NCBI GenBank assembly: GCA_018335195.1
Contig: JAGXKN010000025.1
Span: 1-46,061 of the forward strand
DNA from: Desulfobacterales bacterium
GTDB lineage: Bacteria; Desulfobacterota; Desulfobacteria; Desulfobacterales; Desulfosalsimonadaceae
DNA length: 46,061 nt
Direction: 5' to 3'
Made by a program: the position numbers and the translations under genes. Positions within the stretch are counted from its first letter, which is position 1, and the number at the start of each line of letters is the position of its first letter. Shown piece by piece: positions 34,288-42,404 of this stretch. Below the pieces are notes generated by a model. That model saw nothing but the letters and a program-made list of their open reading frames with translations. It was not told where the DNA came from and ran no database searches.

Positions 34288-35235
34288 GTGGCGTTGAGCC
34301 GCGCGGTCAGAAAGGAGCTTGCAGGCCGGTTCGGACAAAGGGCTTTTTTTGACGCGCCCATGGCTGATCATACCTCGTTCCGGGTGGGCGGTCCGGCCGA
34401 TGCCCTGGTTATGCCCGCAGATACCCCGGAATTGATCGATTTGATGCGCATGCTGGAACAGGCCGGGCTTCCGTGGTTGGTGCTCGGGGGCGGCACCAAC
34501 CTGCTGGTCCGGGACAAGGGAATTCGCGGCGTAGTGATCTCTTTGCGGCAGGGATTTTCCGATATCGCTACGCATGAAACCCGACCGGATTCCGTTACCG
34601 TGCATGCCGGGGCCGGGGCACGGCTGAGTGCGCTTTGCCGCTATGCCATAGAACATCACCTGGCAGGGATGCATGTTGTCGCCGGAATTCCCGGCACCGT
34701 GGGGGGGGCGATCCTGATGAATGCCGGCACCGCACAGGGCGCGATCGAATCCGTGCTTGCCGGTATCGACGTACTGCAAGTGCCGGATCAGACAACGCAC
34801 CTTGGCCGGGAGGCGCTGACGTTTGCCTACCGGAAGCTGGTGTGGAGCGCGGAAATGTGCGGGGCAAACGGATATGCGCCCCTGGTGCTCGGCGGCCGGT
34901 TCCGGCTTCAGCCGACCCGAGAACGGGATCTGGCGGCCGAAGTCGAGACCCTGCAGGCCATGCGCTGGCAAAGACAGCCAAGGGGACTTTCAGCCGGGTG
35001 CGTGTTTCAGAATCCCTCTGCGGAAATGCCGGCGGGCCGACTGATCGATCAGGCCGGGTTCAAGGGTTTTCGTATCGGCGATGCCCAGGTATCTGAGCTG
35101 CACGCAAATTTTATCATCAATCGGAACCGGGCCAGCGCGGCAGACATCCTTCGCTTAATGGCGATGATTCGGGAGAAAATCTACCAGACTTGCAATGTGA
35201 ACCTTCAACCGGAGATTCGGATTGTTGGCGAATGA
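34288..35235 (+). CDS. murB: UDP-N-acetylenolpyruvoylglucosamine reductase MurB
   Basis: 315-aa FAD enzyme reducing UDP-GlcNAc-enolpyruvate to UDP-MurNAc. Motifs are SFRVGGPADALV, LGGGTNLLVRDKGIRGVVI, a GIPGTVGGAILMNAG block and the active-site region SAGCVFQNPS, where Cys stands at the Ser position of the more usual GSVFKNP. The C-terminal NFIIN is typical. It starts with GTG at 34288, backed by GGGAGG four bases upstream. It overlaps the ftsQ start by 14 bases. No ddl gene follows, unlike the E. coli order. Confidence 0.95.
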   Translation: MALSRAVRKELAGRFGQRAFFDAPMADHTSFRVGGPADALVMPADTPELIDLMRMLEQAGLPWLVLGGGTNLLVRDKGIRGVVISLRQGFSDIATHETRPDSVTVHAGAGARLSALCRYAIEHHLAGMHVVAGIPGTVGGAILMNAGTAQGAIESVLAGIDVLQVPDQTTHLGREALTFAYRKLVWSAEMCGANGYAPLVLGGRFRLQPTRERDLAAEVETLQAMRWQRQPRGLSAGCVFQNPSAEMPAGRLIDQAGFKGFRIGDAQVSELHANFIINRNRASAADILRLMAMIREKIYQTCNVNLQPEIRIVGE

Positions 35236-36097
35236 ACGGATAATACATAAGCGGACCCGGGAAAACCGCTATAAGCAGGCACGTCAAAGAGCGTCTGCCT
35301 CCGGGGTTAGAAGGCCCGGCACGCTGGTTAAGTTCTTATCCGGCGCAGCGGCAATCGTGGTGATGAGCCTGTTGTTTATCTTCGGTCATGACTGGCTGAC
35401 CCAGTGCGATTATTTCCGGGCGGAAACCGTGCAGGTCGACGGGACCCGGAGGCTTTCGGACAAGCAGATCATGGAGACGGCCAAAATCACGGTAGGCGCC
35501 AACATTCTTATGATCAATCTTGCTACGGCACGCAAGCGTCTGCTGGCACTATCCTGGATTGCAGCCGCCGAAATCCGCAGGGAGTTTCCCGACACCATTA
35601 TGATCCGGGTTCGGGAGCACAACCCCATGGCCGTGATCGATCTGGGCAAACCGTTTCTGGTCAATGCCCGCGGAGAAATTTTCATGGAAGCACAAAAAGA
35701 GCAGTTTTCGGATCTGCCGGTGATAAAAGGCGCCGATTATCAGGACTGGAAGACGGGTGAAAGCGGAAACACACCCGTGTCCGAGGCGGTCATGTCCGTG
35801 CTGCGACTCGGCGGAAAAAGCAAAAGCGCGGTTCCCGTCGGCCGGATTGACCGGATCCACGTGGATCCGGAACTCGGGGTGACGCTGCGAACAGTCGGGT
35901 TCCCGGCAGCGCGGATTCATCTGGGGTATGGGGCATATGCGGTCAAGTATCGGCGCCTGGCAAAAATTCTTGAATACTGCGGGCGCAATGAAACGCCCCG
36001 GGAATTTGAGGAAATCGATCTGGGGTATCCGGATCGGATCGTGGCCAGCCCCGCAAAAGCGCAAACGGATCAAGCCAAACCGCAAAAGGAGGCATAG
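35222..36097 (+). CDS. ftsQ: Cell division protein FtsQ
   Basis: 291-aa bitopic divisome protein. A basic cytoplasmic N-terminus (about 1-35) is followed by one membrane helix (about 37-57, GAAAIVVMSLLFIFG). A POTRA domain begins FRAETVQVDGTRRLSDKQIM, and the FtsQ beta domain follows (SWIAAAEIRREFPDTIMIRV, then PVGRIDRIHVDP). The start is TTG at 35222, or the adjacent TTG at 35225, with GGAG about eight bases before it. The C-terminal tail is rich in Lys, Gln and Ala. Stop is one base before the ftsA GTG. Confidence 0.9.
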   Translation: MLANERIIHKRTRENRYKQARQRASASGVRRPGTLVKFLSGAAAIVVMSLLFIFGHDWLTQCDYFRAETVQVDGTRRLSDKQIMETAKITVGANILMINLATARKRLLALSWIAAAEIRREFPDTIMIRVREHNPMAVIDLGKPFLVNARGEIFMEAQKEQFSDLPVIKGADYQDWKTGESGNTPVSEAVMSVLRLGGKSKSAVPVGRIDRIHVDPELGVTLRTVGFPAARIHLGYGAYAVKYRRLAKILEYCGRNETPREFEEIDLGYPDRIVASPAKAQTDQAKPQKEA

Positions 36098-36098
36098 C

Positions 36099-37325
36099 GT
36101 GAAGGATCAAGAAGAGATCGTCGTCGGGCTGGATATCGGCACCACCAAGATCTGTACGGTGGTCGCAGAAGTTTCCGGCGACAAGGTGAATATTATCGGT
36201 ATCGGCAGTCATCCCTCCATCGGCCTGAGAAAAGGAGTGGTGGTCAATATCGATTCCACGGTCGATTCCATTAAAAAGGCCGTGCAGGATGCCGAATTGA
36301 TGGCGGGATGTGAAATATCTTCCGTGTATGCGGGAATTGCCGGCGGGCATGTTACCGGGTTCAACAGTCATGGCGTGATTGCCATCAAGGGCAAGGAAAT
36401 TACCCAGTCCGATGTCAACCGGGTGATCGAGGCTGCCCGTGCCGTGGCCATACCGATGGACCGGGAGGTCATCCACGTGCTGCCCCAGGAGTTTATCATA
36501 GACGGGGAAGCGGGCATCCAGAACCCGGTGGGCATGGCCGGAGTCCGGCTGGAGGCCAGGATTCACATTGTCACCGGCGCTGTGACCTCGGCGCAGAATA
36601 TCGTCAAGTGCGCAAACCAGGCGGGACTGGACGTATGCGACATAATCCTGGAGCCGATTGCCTCCTGCGAGTCCGTGCTTACCCCGGAGGAGCGGGAAGT
36701 CGGAACCGGGCTGATCGATCTCGGCGGGGGCACTACGGATCTGGCGATATTCTCCGGCAATACCATCCGACATACCTTTGTCCTCTCCCTTGGGGGAAAT
36801 AATATGACCAACGACATCTCGGTCGGTCTTCGGGTCCCGGTGGCCGAAGCTGAACGGATCAAAAAGGAGCACGGCACTTGCGTATCCGACAGGATCAAGA
36901 GCAACGAAACTATTGATCTGCCGGATATCGGCAGCCGAAAGGGCAGAAAGCTGCCGCGGCAGATCCTCTCGGAGATCCTTGAGCCCCGTGTGGAGGAAAT
37001 ATTTGCCCTGATTCAACGGGAGATCAACCGGGCGGACATGGGCGAGGAGATCGCCTCGGGAATTGTGCTCACAGGGGGCGCCTCGCTTCTGGAAGGTATA
37101 TCCGAGGTCGCGGAATCGGTCTTCGAAGTGCCGGTGCGCCAGGGAACCCCGCACGGAATCAGCGGCCTTGTGGACGTGGTCAACAATCCCATGTATGCCA
37201 CCGGCGTGGGCCTGGTTCTCTACGGCGCAAAGGACGAGGAGCGCAAGAAGTTCCGCATCCGGGATACCAATATTTTCAACCGGATCATCAGCCGGATGAA
37301 GCGGTGGTTCAGCGAAGTGATATAA
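36099..37325 (+). CDS. ftsA: Cell division protein FtsA
   Basis: 408-aa actin-like ATPase that tethers FtsZ to the membrane. VVGLDIGTTKICTVVAEV (about residues 8-25), a 1C-domain segment MDREVIHVLPQEFIIDG, GLIDLGGGTTDLAIF and GIVLTGGASLLEGI form the ATP site. The end, RIISRMKRWFSEVI, is the amphipathic membrane-targeting helix. The start is GTG at 36099 with AAAGGAGG six bases upstream; the open frame extends into ftsQ but that part is not FtsA-like. Followed by a 125-bp gap before ftsZ. Confidence 0.95.
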   Translation: MKDQEEIVVGLDIGTTKICTVVAEVSGDKVNIIGIGSHPSIGLRKGVVVNIDSTVDSIKKAVQDAELMAGCEISSVYAGIAGGHVTGFNSHGVIAIKGKEITQSDVNRVIEAARAVAIPMDREVIHVLPQEFIIDGEAGIQNPVGMAGVRLEARIHIVTGAVTSAQNIVKCANQAGLDVCDIILEPIASCESVLTPEEREVGTGLIDLGGGTTDLAIFSGNTIRHTFVLSLGGNNMTNDISVGLRVPVAEAERIKKEHGTCVSDRIKSNETIDLPDIGSRKGRKLPRQILSEILEPRVEEIFALIQREINRADMGEEIASGIVLTGGASLLEGISEVAESVFEVPVRQGTPHGISGLVDVVNNPMYATGVGLVLYGAKDEERKKFRIRDTNIFNRIISRMKRWFSEVI

Positions 37326-37340
37326 AACGCAGGCTTTACC

Positions 37341-37375
37341 TTGAAATTCGTATTTCGGATTTGCAGTCGAAATAA
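37341..37375. repeat. Fragment of the family A intergenic element, between ftsA and ftsZ
   Basis: TTGAAATTCGTATTTCGGAT followed by TTGCAGTCGAA resembles part of one arm of the elements at 6057 and 29016. Only about 35 bases are preserved, so this is a partial or decayed copy. Confidence 0.45.
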
Positions 37376-37450
37376 TGATGCGTATCAGGCAATCAATAGC
37401 TCGAGATAAAAAATAACAGGTCAAAACGCCCAACAGAGAACAGGAGGTCA

Positions 37451-38683
37451 ATGATGGATTTTACCTACGTGGACAATGAAGCATCCGCAAAAATCAAGGT
37501 GATCGGCGTCGGCGGCGGCGGCGGCAACGCGGTGAACAACATGATCGATTCTCACTTGAACGGGGTGAAGTTCATCGCAGCCAACACCGATGCACAGGCC
37601 CTGGCCCATGCCAAGGCCAACACCAAGATCCAGCTCGGCGAGCAACTCACCCAGGGCCTGGGTGCGGGCGCGGATCCCAACGTCGGCAGGGACGCGGCCA
37701 CGGAATCGGCAGATCTGCTTCGGGATGCCCTAAGCGACAGTCACATGATTTTTATCGCCGCGGGTCTTGGCGGGGGCACCGGCACGGGCGCGGCTCCGGT
37801 GATTGCGGAAATCTGCAAGGAACTCGGGGCGCTGACCGTGGCCGTAGTAACCAAGCCTTTCAAGTTCGAGGCAAGAAAGCGCAGCAAGCAGGCAGAGGAA
37901 GGCATCGCGCGGTTAAAGGAGGTGGCGGACACCGTGATAACGATTCCCAATGACCGGTTGCGCGGCCTTGCCAGCAAAAACGCACCCCTGATCGACATGT
38001 TCAAAATGGCCGATGAGATCCTGCACCATTCGGTCAAGGGCATCACAGACCTGATCATGCACCCCGGGCTCATCAACCTGGACTTTGCCGATGTGAAAAC
38101 CATCATGTCCAAGTCGGGCATGGCCATCATGGGCATCGGAATTTCCAACGGCGAAAACCGGGCGATCGAGGCCGCAGAGAAGGCCATTTCCCATCCGCTG
38201 CTGGAGGATAACTCCATTTCCGGGGCCAAGGGTGTGCTAATGAACATTACCAGCAATTCCGAGCTGACAATGGAAGAGGCCATCGAGGCTTCCGAGCGGA
38301 TTTACAACGAAATCGGCGACGATGACGTGGAAATTATCTGGGGAACCGCCATGGACGATTCCCTGGGTGATGAAATGCGCATCACCGTTATTGCCACAGG
38401 CATCGGGGAGGAAGAAGACCAGAGCATGCCGCTGCATAAACCGTCGGTTCGCCAGTTAAAGGATGTCAAGCGGGGCGTGGTTCGTGATTATACCCAGGAG
38501 GATCGGGAATATGAGAAGAACCTGAATCAGCCTACATTCTACCGCGTACGTCAGCAGCAGGCCGAGGAAAAAGAAGCGGGCAACGAGGGACAGCGCAAGA
38601 AAAAGGCAGGCAACAGCATGGAAGACTATTTTGACCTGGATATGCTCGATGTGCCAACGTTTCTGCGCAGAAAGGCCGACTAG
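37451..38683 (+). CDS. ftsZ: Cell division GTPase FtsZ
   Basis: 410-aa tubulin-like GTPase forming the division ring. IGVGGGGGNAVNNMI near the N-terminus, the signature GGGTGTG at residues 107-113, the T7 loop region NLDFADVKTIM and the closing LDVPTFLRRKAD, which is the conserved tail that binds FtsA, are all present. Two ATGs stand side by side; AGGAGG is three bases from the first and six from the second (37454), so the second may be used. Last gene of the dcw cluster. Confidence 0.97.
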   Translation: MMDFTYVDNEASAKIKVIGVGGGGGNAVNNMIDSHLNGVKFIAANTDAQALAHAKANTKIQLGEQLTQGLGAGADPNVGRDAATESADLLRDALSDSHMIFIAAGLGGGTGTGAAPVIAEICKELGALTVAVVTKPFKFEARKRSKQAEEGIARLKEVADTVITIPNDRLRGLASKNAPLIDMFKMADEILHHSVKGITDLIMHPGLINLDFADVKTIMSKSGMAIMGIGISNGENRAIEAAEKAISHPLLEDNSISGAKGVLMNITSNSELTMEEAIEASERIYNEIGDDDVEIIWGTAMDDSLGDEMRITVIATGIGEEEDQSMPLHKPSVRQLKDVKRGVVRDYTQEDREYEKNLNQPTFYRVRQQQAEEKEAGNEGQRKKKAGNSMEDYFDLDMLDVPTFLRRKAD

Positions 38684-38713
38684 TAAGGGAATTGGCGTTG
38701 CTTTTTAAAAAAC

Positions 38714-38739
38714 TTGACAAATCGGTTCCCCCGTAATAG
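38714..38739 (+). promoter_or_regulatory. Possible promoter for the cytochrome/rnf operon
   Basis: A perfect TTGACA (38714-38719) with TAATAG at 38734-38739. The spacer of 14 bases is shorter than normal, so this is only a candidate. It lies in the 176-bp gap after ftsZ, 120 bases before the cytochrome start. Confidence 0.3.
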
Positions 38740-38859
38740 AAGCAGTAGTTTAAATTTCTGGAATGGATCTGGTTGTTGGACCGACAGGGCCGCGCCCCTG
38801 CAGTACTGGCGGACGGTTTTGAATCGGAAAGCACGCCCTTTGAAAGGAAGCCGCACAAA

Positions 38860-39507
38860 ATGTCTGACGCGAAAAAACGGAAACTGGCCTACGGGATCGC
38901 GCTGGTCTGCCTCATTGCCGGAGTTGTCTGCTATGCTGCGCTGCCGGCCGAATCCCCGGAGGAGCCGGTGCGGGTGATGTTTGAGGCCACCGGCGACAAT
39001 GTGCTTTTCTCCCACATGACCCACAGCGAGGGCTACGGGCTGTCATGTACGGATTGTCATCACAAGGTGGCCTGGGAAGAAGACGCCGGGGGGGAGGCCG
39101 GAAAAGCCGACTCCTGCGGTTCCTGCCATGCCGGGGAAAGTAAGCACGCGCCGGCCCTTGGCGACGAAGGGCTTTTCGATCACGAGACCCACAGTCAGTA
39201 TTACGGGCTTTCCTGCACCGATTGTCACCACATGTATGATCCGGAAAGCGGGGACAGTCCGCAGGATTGCGGCGCATGCCATATGGAATCCGGGGATGAA
39301 TACATGCCGAGCCTGACCGATTCCTATCACCAGCAATGCATCGGCTGTCATCAGGATTTCGGCACCGGACCCACCACCGGGGACTGCAACGCGTGCCATG
39401 AACCGCGCCAGCGCACAGACGCATTTCACGGGCAGTGTGCGGGTTGCCATGAAAACATGAGATCCGGGCCTGTCAAGGATGACTGCCAGGCCTGCCACGG
39501 ATATTGA
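38860..39507 (+). CDS. Membrane-anchored octahaem cytochrome c
   Basis: 215-aa exported electron-transfer protein. An uncleaved-looking signal anchor (about residues 9-28) precedes eight CxxCH haem sites starting at residues 63, 86, 119, 137, 160, 176, 193 and 209. The first half is an internal duplication: FSHMTHSEGYGLSCTDCHH at 50-68 and FDHETHSQYYGLSCTDCHH at 106-124, as in class III/c7-type cytochromes. The start at 38860 has AAAGGAAG upstream; the open frame before it is not cytochrome-like. It lies 56 bp before rnfC on the same strand. Multihaem cytochromes are known neighbours of Rnf in Desulfovibrio and Methanosarcina; a periplasmic electron link to Rnf is inferred. Confidence 0.9.
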   Translation: MSDAKKRKLAYGIALVCLIAGVVCYAALPAESPEEPVRVMFEATGDNVLFSHMTHSEGYGLSCTDCHHKVAWEEDAGGEAGKADSCGSCHAGESKHAPALGDEGLFDHETHSQYYGLSCTDCHHMYDPESGDSPQDCGACHMESGDEYMPSLTDSYHQQCIGCHQDFGTGPTTGDCNACHEPRQRTDAFHGQCAGCHENMRSGPVKDDCQACHGY

Positions 39508-39563
39508 TGCTTCTGCACACAGGTTGGATTGTCATTAAATAAAGCCCAGATAAAGGTAGGTCC

Positions 39564-40838
39564 ATGATGAAGAGGCCATTTTTCGGAATCGCAACACCGA
39601 AACTTAAATATGACGTGATCGAGGATGTTCAGCCCGAGCCTGTTACCGTGCAGCCGAAGCAGCGTGTGACCCTGTTTATTGAAAAGGCCTATGACAGGGC
39701 GGACAAGGCGCTGATTAAAAAGGGGGCCGCTGTTGTGCGCGGGCAGCGGCTGCAGCTGTTCGATGAAGATCCTGCCGCATACGCAATTTGTCCTGTTTCC
39801 GGGGTGATTTCCGAAATCTCGCCGTTTATCGGTATGATGGAAAAGCAGATGACCGCAGTGGTTATCGATACCGAATCTGACAGAGAGGATGACCGGGATA
39901 CTGCCTTTAAAGAGGTCTCCGGCACGCCGTCGATTGAAGATGCCGCCCGGTTTCTGGGCAGACTGCCGGGGAAACCGGATTTTACCCAGTTTACAGATGC
40001 TGACAGGATGGTCAAAACCATTGCCGTGCTGGGCGCGGATCAGGACCTGCAGTCCATAACCGGTCAGTATATCATCAAGACCGGGATCTCGTCGGTAAAA
40101 ACCGGCATCGACATTCTTCGCAAGATCACCGGCGTACAGAATATTGTCCTGGTGGTGGCCCAGCACCAGGTGCAGGTGGCCGGGACAGCAGCTGCAGGGG
40201 TTCGCTCAGTTGGTGCGCATTACCCGTCTGCGCACCCGGAAATGATTATTCGCCACCTGCTGGCCGAGCAGGCCGAGCAAGGGCAGATCGCGTTTTTGAC
40301 CGCCGAAGCGGTAGCCGGCATCGGCGCGGCCTATAACACCGGGGAGCTTCCGCTGGAAAAGCAGATCACCGTGGCCAAGAAAGACGGCACCCGGCAGCTT
40401 GTTACAGCACCCGTGGGAACCCACGCCGCAGACATCCTGGACGCGGTCAATGAACAGATTGAAAATGGGGATCGTCTTATCATGGGAGGCCCCATGACAG
40501 GCGATGCGGTGTATTCGCTGGAGCATCCGGTGGAACCGGATACGGAAGCCATTATGGTGCAGGACAAGGAGACGATCGTGGAGGGTACGGATACGCCGTG
40601 CACCAATTGCGGCGAATGCGTGCGCATCTGCCCGGCAAACATACCGGTCAACGAATTGGTAAGACTGCTCGATGCCGGGGAATATGAGCAGGCGGCTGAA
40701 CAGGCCGCCCTGTTTTCATGCATTGAATGCGGACTGTGCGCATACGTTTGTGAATCCCGAATACCGATTTTTCAGTTTATCAGGCTGGCCAAGCATGCCG
40801 TCAAACGCATGAGAGCAGCGGAGGAAGCAAATGCCTAA
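39564..40838 (+). CDS. rnfC: Rnf complex subunit RnfC (divergent, lacks the usual NADH/FMN motifs)
   Basis: 424-aa peripheral subunit of the Rnf ion-translocating oxidoreductase. Two [4Fe-4S] motifs are clear: Cys346/349/352/356 (CTNCGECVRICP) and Cys386/389/392/396 (CIECGLCAYVC). The N-terminal RnfC-type barrel segment (AYAICPVSGVISEISPF) and a central SLBB-like region (LPLEKQITVAKKDG...VGTHAADILD) are also seen. The glycine-rich GGAGFPT and the ECEPY motifs that bind FMN and NADH in ordinary RnfC are not found; the corresponding stretch reads IAVLGADQDLQSITGQYI. Two adjacent ATGs follow AAAGGTAGG. It overlaps rnfD by eight bases. Electron input may therefore come through RnfB instead. Confidence 0.88.
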   Translation: MMKRPFFGIATPKLKYDVIEDVQPEPVTVQPKQRVTLFIEKAYDRADKALIKKGAAVVRGQRLQLFDEDPAAYAICPVSGVISEISPFIGMMEKQMTAVVIDTESDREDDRDTAFKEVSGTPSIEDAARFLGRLPGKPDFTQFTDADRMVKTIAVLGADQDLQSITGQYIIKTGISSVKTGIDILRKITGVQNIVLVVAQHQVQVAGTAAAGVRSVGAHYPSAHPEMIIRHLLAEQAEQGQIAFLTAEAVAGIGAAYNTGELPLEKQITVAKKDGTRQLVTAPVGTHAADILDAVNEQIENGDRLIMGGPMTGDAVYSLEHPVEPDTEAIMVQDKETIVEGTDTPCTNCGECVRICPANIPVNELVRLLDAGEYEQAAEQAALFSCIECGLCAYVCESRIPIFQFIRLAKHAVKRMRAAEEANA

Positions 40839-41799
40839 CCCGACGAAGTTAACGGTTTCCCATGCCCCGTTTCTGCATGACGGAAGCGAAATATCCAACA
40901 AGCAATACAATATCATTGCGGCCACACTGATTGCGGTGATAGCCGGATTGCTCCAGTACGGCATTCCGGCCCTCGGCGTGCTGACACTTTCGGTGGGCTC
41001 GGCAATGGCCTGGGAACTGCTGATGAACCTGCTCACCCGCCGGCCCGTGTCCATCGGAGACGGCAATGCCGCGCTGATCGGTTTGCTGTTTGCGATGCTG
41101 CTGCCGGCGGTGGTGCCCTGGTGGCTGGTGGTGACCGGGACGTTTGTTGCCGTGGTGATCGGCAAGCAGATTTACGGCGGCATCGGGGGGAATCCGTTTA
41201 ATCCTGTTGTGGTGGCCTACGCGATCCTGATGATCTCCTGGCCGATGTTCCTGGATTTCAACGCTGCGCTGGTGGATTACCAGTTCGATTTTACGGCCGG
41301 CTTCCCGCTGGTACTATATGAAGCTTACGGTACCGCCGGCCTGGAATCATTCAGCCCCGGCGGACTGCTGCTGGGTCAGCAGGCCGGCGGCATCGGGGCG
41401 ACTTTCGGGCTGGGGCTGATTATTGGCGGCATTTACCTGATCCTGCGGGGCTTTATCCGCTGGGAAATCGCTGTATCTTTTCTGGCAGGAATCTTTATTA
41501 CCGCCTTGTGCTTCAACCTTTATAACCCGGAAGTTTACGCCGGCCCCGTATTCCATATCCTGACGGGATACGCGCTTATCGGTGCATTCTTCCTGGCCCC
41601 GGAGGATTCCTCTTCCCCGGTGCATTTCGCTCCCATGTTGATCTACGGGCTGTTGGGCGGCTTTCTGACCGTTTTGATCCGGAACCTGGGAGCCCACGTG
41701 GACGGCGTCATATACGCGATACTGATTATAAACCTGGTCCATCCGATTATCGATAAAATCAGACCCAAGGCAATGAGAAGGGTTATGCATCATGCGTGA
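40831..41799 (+). CDS. rnfD: Rnf complex membrane subunit RnfD
   Basis: 322-aa integral membrane subunit with about ten helices. Family segments are the N-terminal SHAPFLHD, GDGNAALIGLLFAMLLPAVVPWW, IYGGIGGNPFNPVVVAYAIL and the late LIYGLLGGFLTVLIRNLGAHVDGVIYAILIIN. The position where canonical RnfD carries the covalent-FMN threonine (ATPL in E. coli RsxD) here reads DFTAGFPLV, so that flavin is probably absent. The ATDPVTSP loop is replaced by APEDSSSP. The start is supported by GGAGGAAG. Overlaps rnfC and rnfG by eight bases each. Confidence 0.9.
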   Translation: MPNPTKLTVSHAPFLHDGSEISNKQYNIIAATLIAVIAGLLQYGIPALGVLTLSVGSAMAWELLMNLLTRRPVSIGDGNAALIGLLFAMLLPAVVPWWLVVTGTFVAVVIGKQIYGGIGGNPFNPVVVAYAILMISWPMFLDFNAALVDYQFDFTAGFPLVLYEAYGTAGLESFSPGGLLLGQQAGGIGATFGLGLIIGGIYLILRGFIRWEIAVSFLAGIFITALCFNLYNPEVYAGPVFHILTGYALIGAFFLAPEDSSSPVHFAPMLIYGLLGGFLTVLIRNLGAHVDGVIYAILIINLVHPIIDKIRPKAMRRVMHHA

Positions 41800-42391
41800 A
41801 ATGGTGAAAATGGTCATTGTGCTCACGGTGCTGAGCAGTCTTTCCGGCGGGCTGCTGGCGGCCTTGAAAAATAATACCCAGGACCGGATTGACAGCCAGG
41901 TGTTAACATTTGTCAAGGGCCCGGCAATCGAGAACATTCTGGAAGGCGCAAACAACGATCCGGTCAATGACCGATTTTCGCTGAAGGTCGAAGGCGAGGA
42001 GGAGGAAAGAAACTTTTTCGTCGGCGTCTATGACGGCAACCCCAAGGCGGTTGCCTTTGAGACCCGGGCCTCGGGCTACGGCGGGGACATGGGGGTCATG
42101 GTGGCCTTCAATGTAGAATCCGAGGAGATCATGGGCGTCAGCGTGACCACCCATAATGAAACCCCCGGCGTGGGTGCCACCGTGGAGACCGACACGAATT
42201 TCAAGAATCAGTTTGCCGGGCTGCCCGCAGATGCAGAGCCCAGGGTGAAAGGTGACGGCGGCAGCATCAACGCCATGTCCGGGGCCACCATTACCTCGCG
42301 CGCGGTGTGCAAGGCCGTCAGTCGGGCCACGGATCTGTATCAGCAGCTGCAATCCCAAATCAAGGACAAGGTGAAAACCTTTACCGGCTAG
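41792..42391 (+). CDS. rnfG: Rnf complex subunit RnfG (covalent flavin carrier)
   Basis: 199-aa subunit with one N-terminal membrane helix (about residues 5-25) and a soluble FMN-binding domain on the outer face. The flavinylation motif MSGATITS is intact, with the acceptor Thr at residue 166. HNETPGVGATVETDTNFKNQF (about 127-147) is the other family hallmark. An ApbE-type flavin transferase is required but is not encoded in this window. Confidence 0.95.
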   Translation: MREMVKMVIVLTVLSSLSGGLLAALKNNTQDRIDSQVLTFVKGPAIENILEGANNDPVNDRFSLKVEGEEEERNFFVGVYDGNPKAVAFETRASGYGGDMGVMVAFNVESEEIMGVSVTTHNETPGVGATVETDTNFKNQFAGLPADAEPRVKGDGGSINAMSGATITSRAVCKAVSRATDLYQQLQSQIKDKVKTFTG

Positions 42392-42404
42392 GAGTGAATC
42401 CATC

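Noticed and set aside
35943-37451. 502-codon open frame on the - strand
   Set aside because: Antisense to ftsA and the ftsA-ftsZ gap. It is a by-product of high-GC codon use, with no motif or ribosome site.
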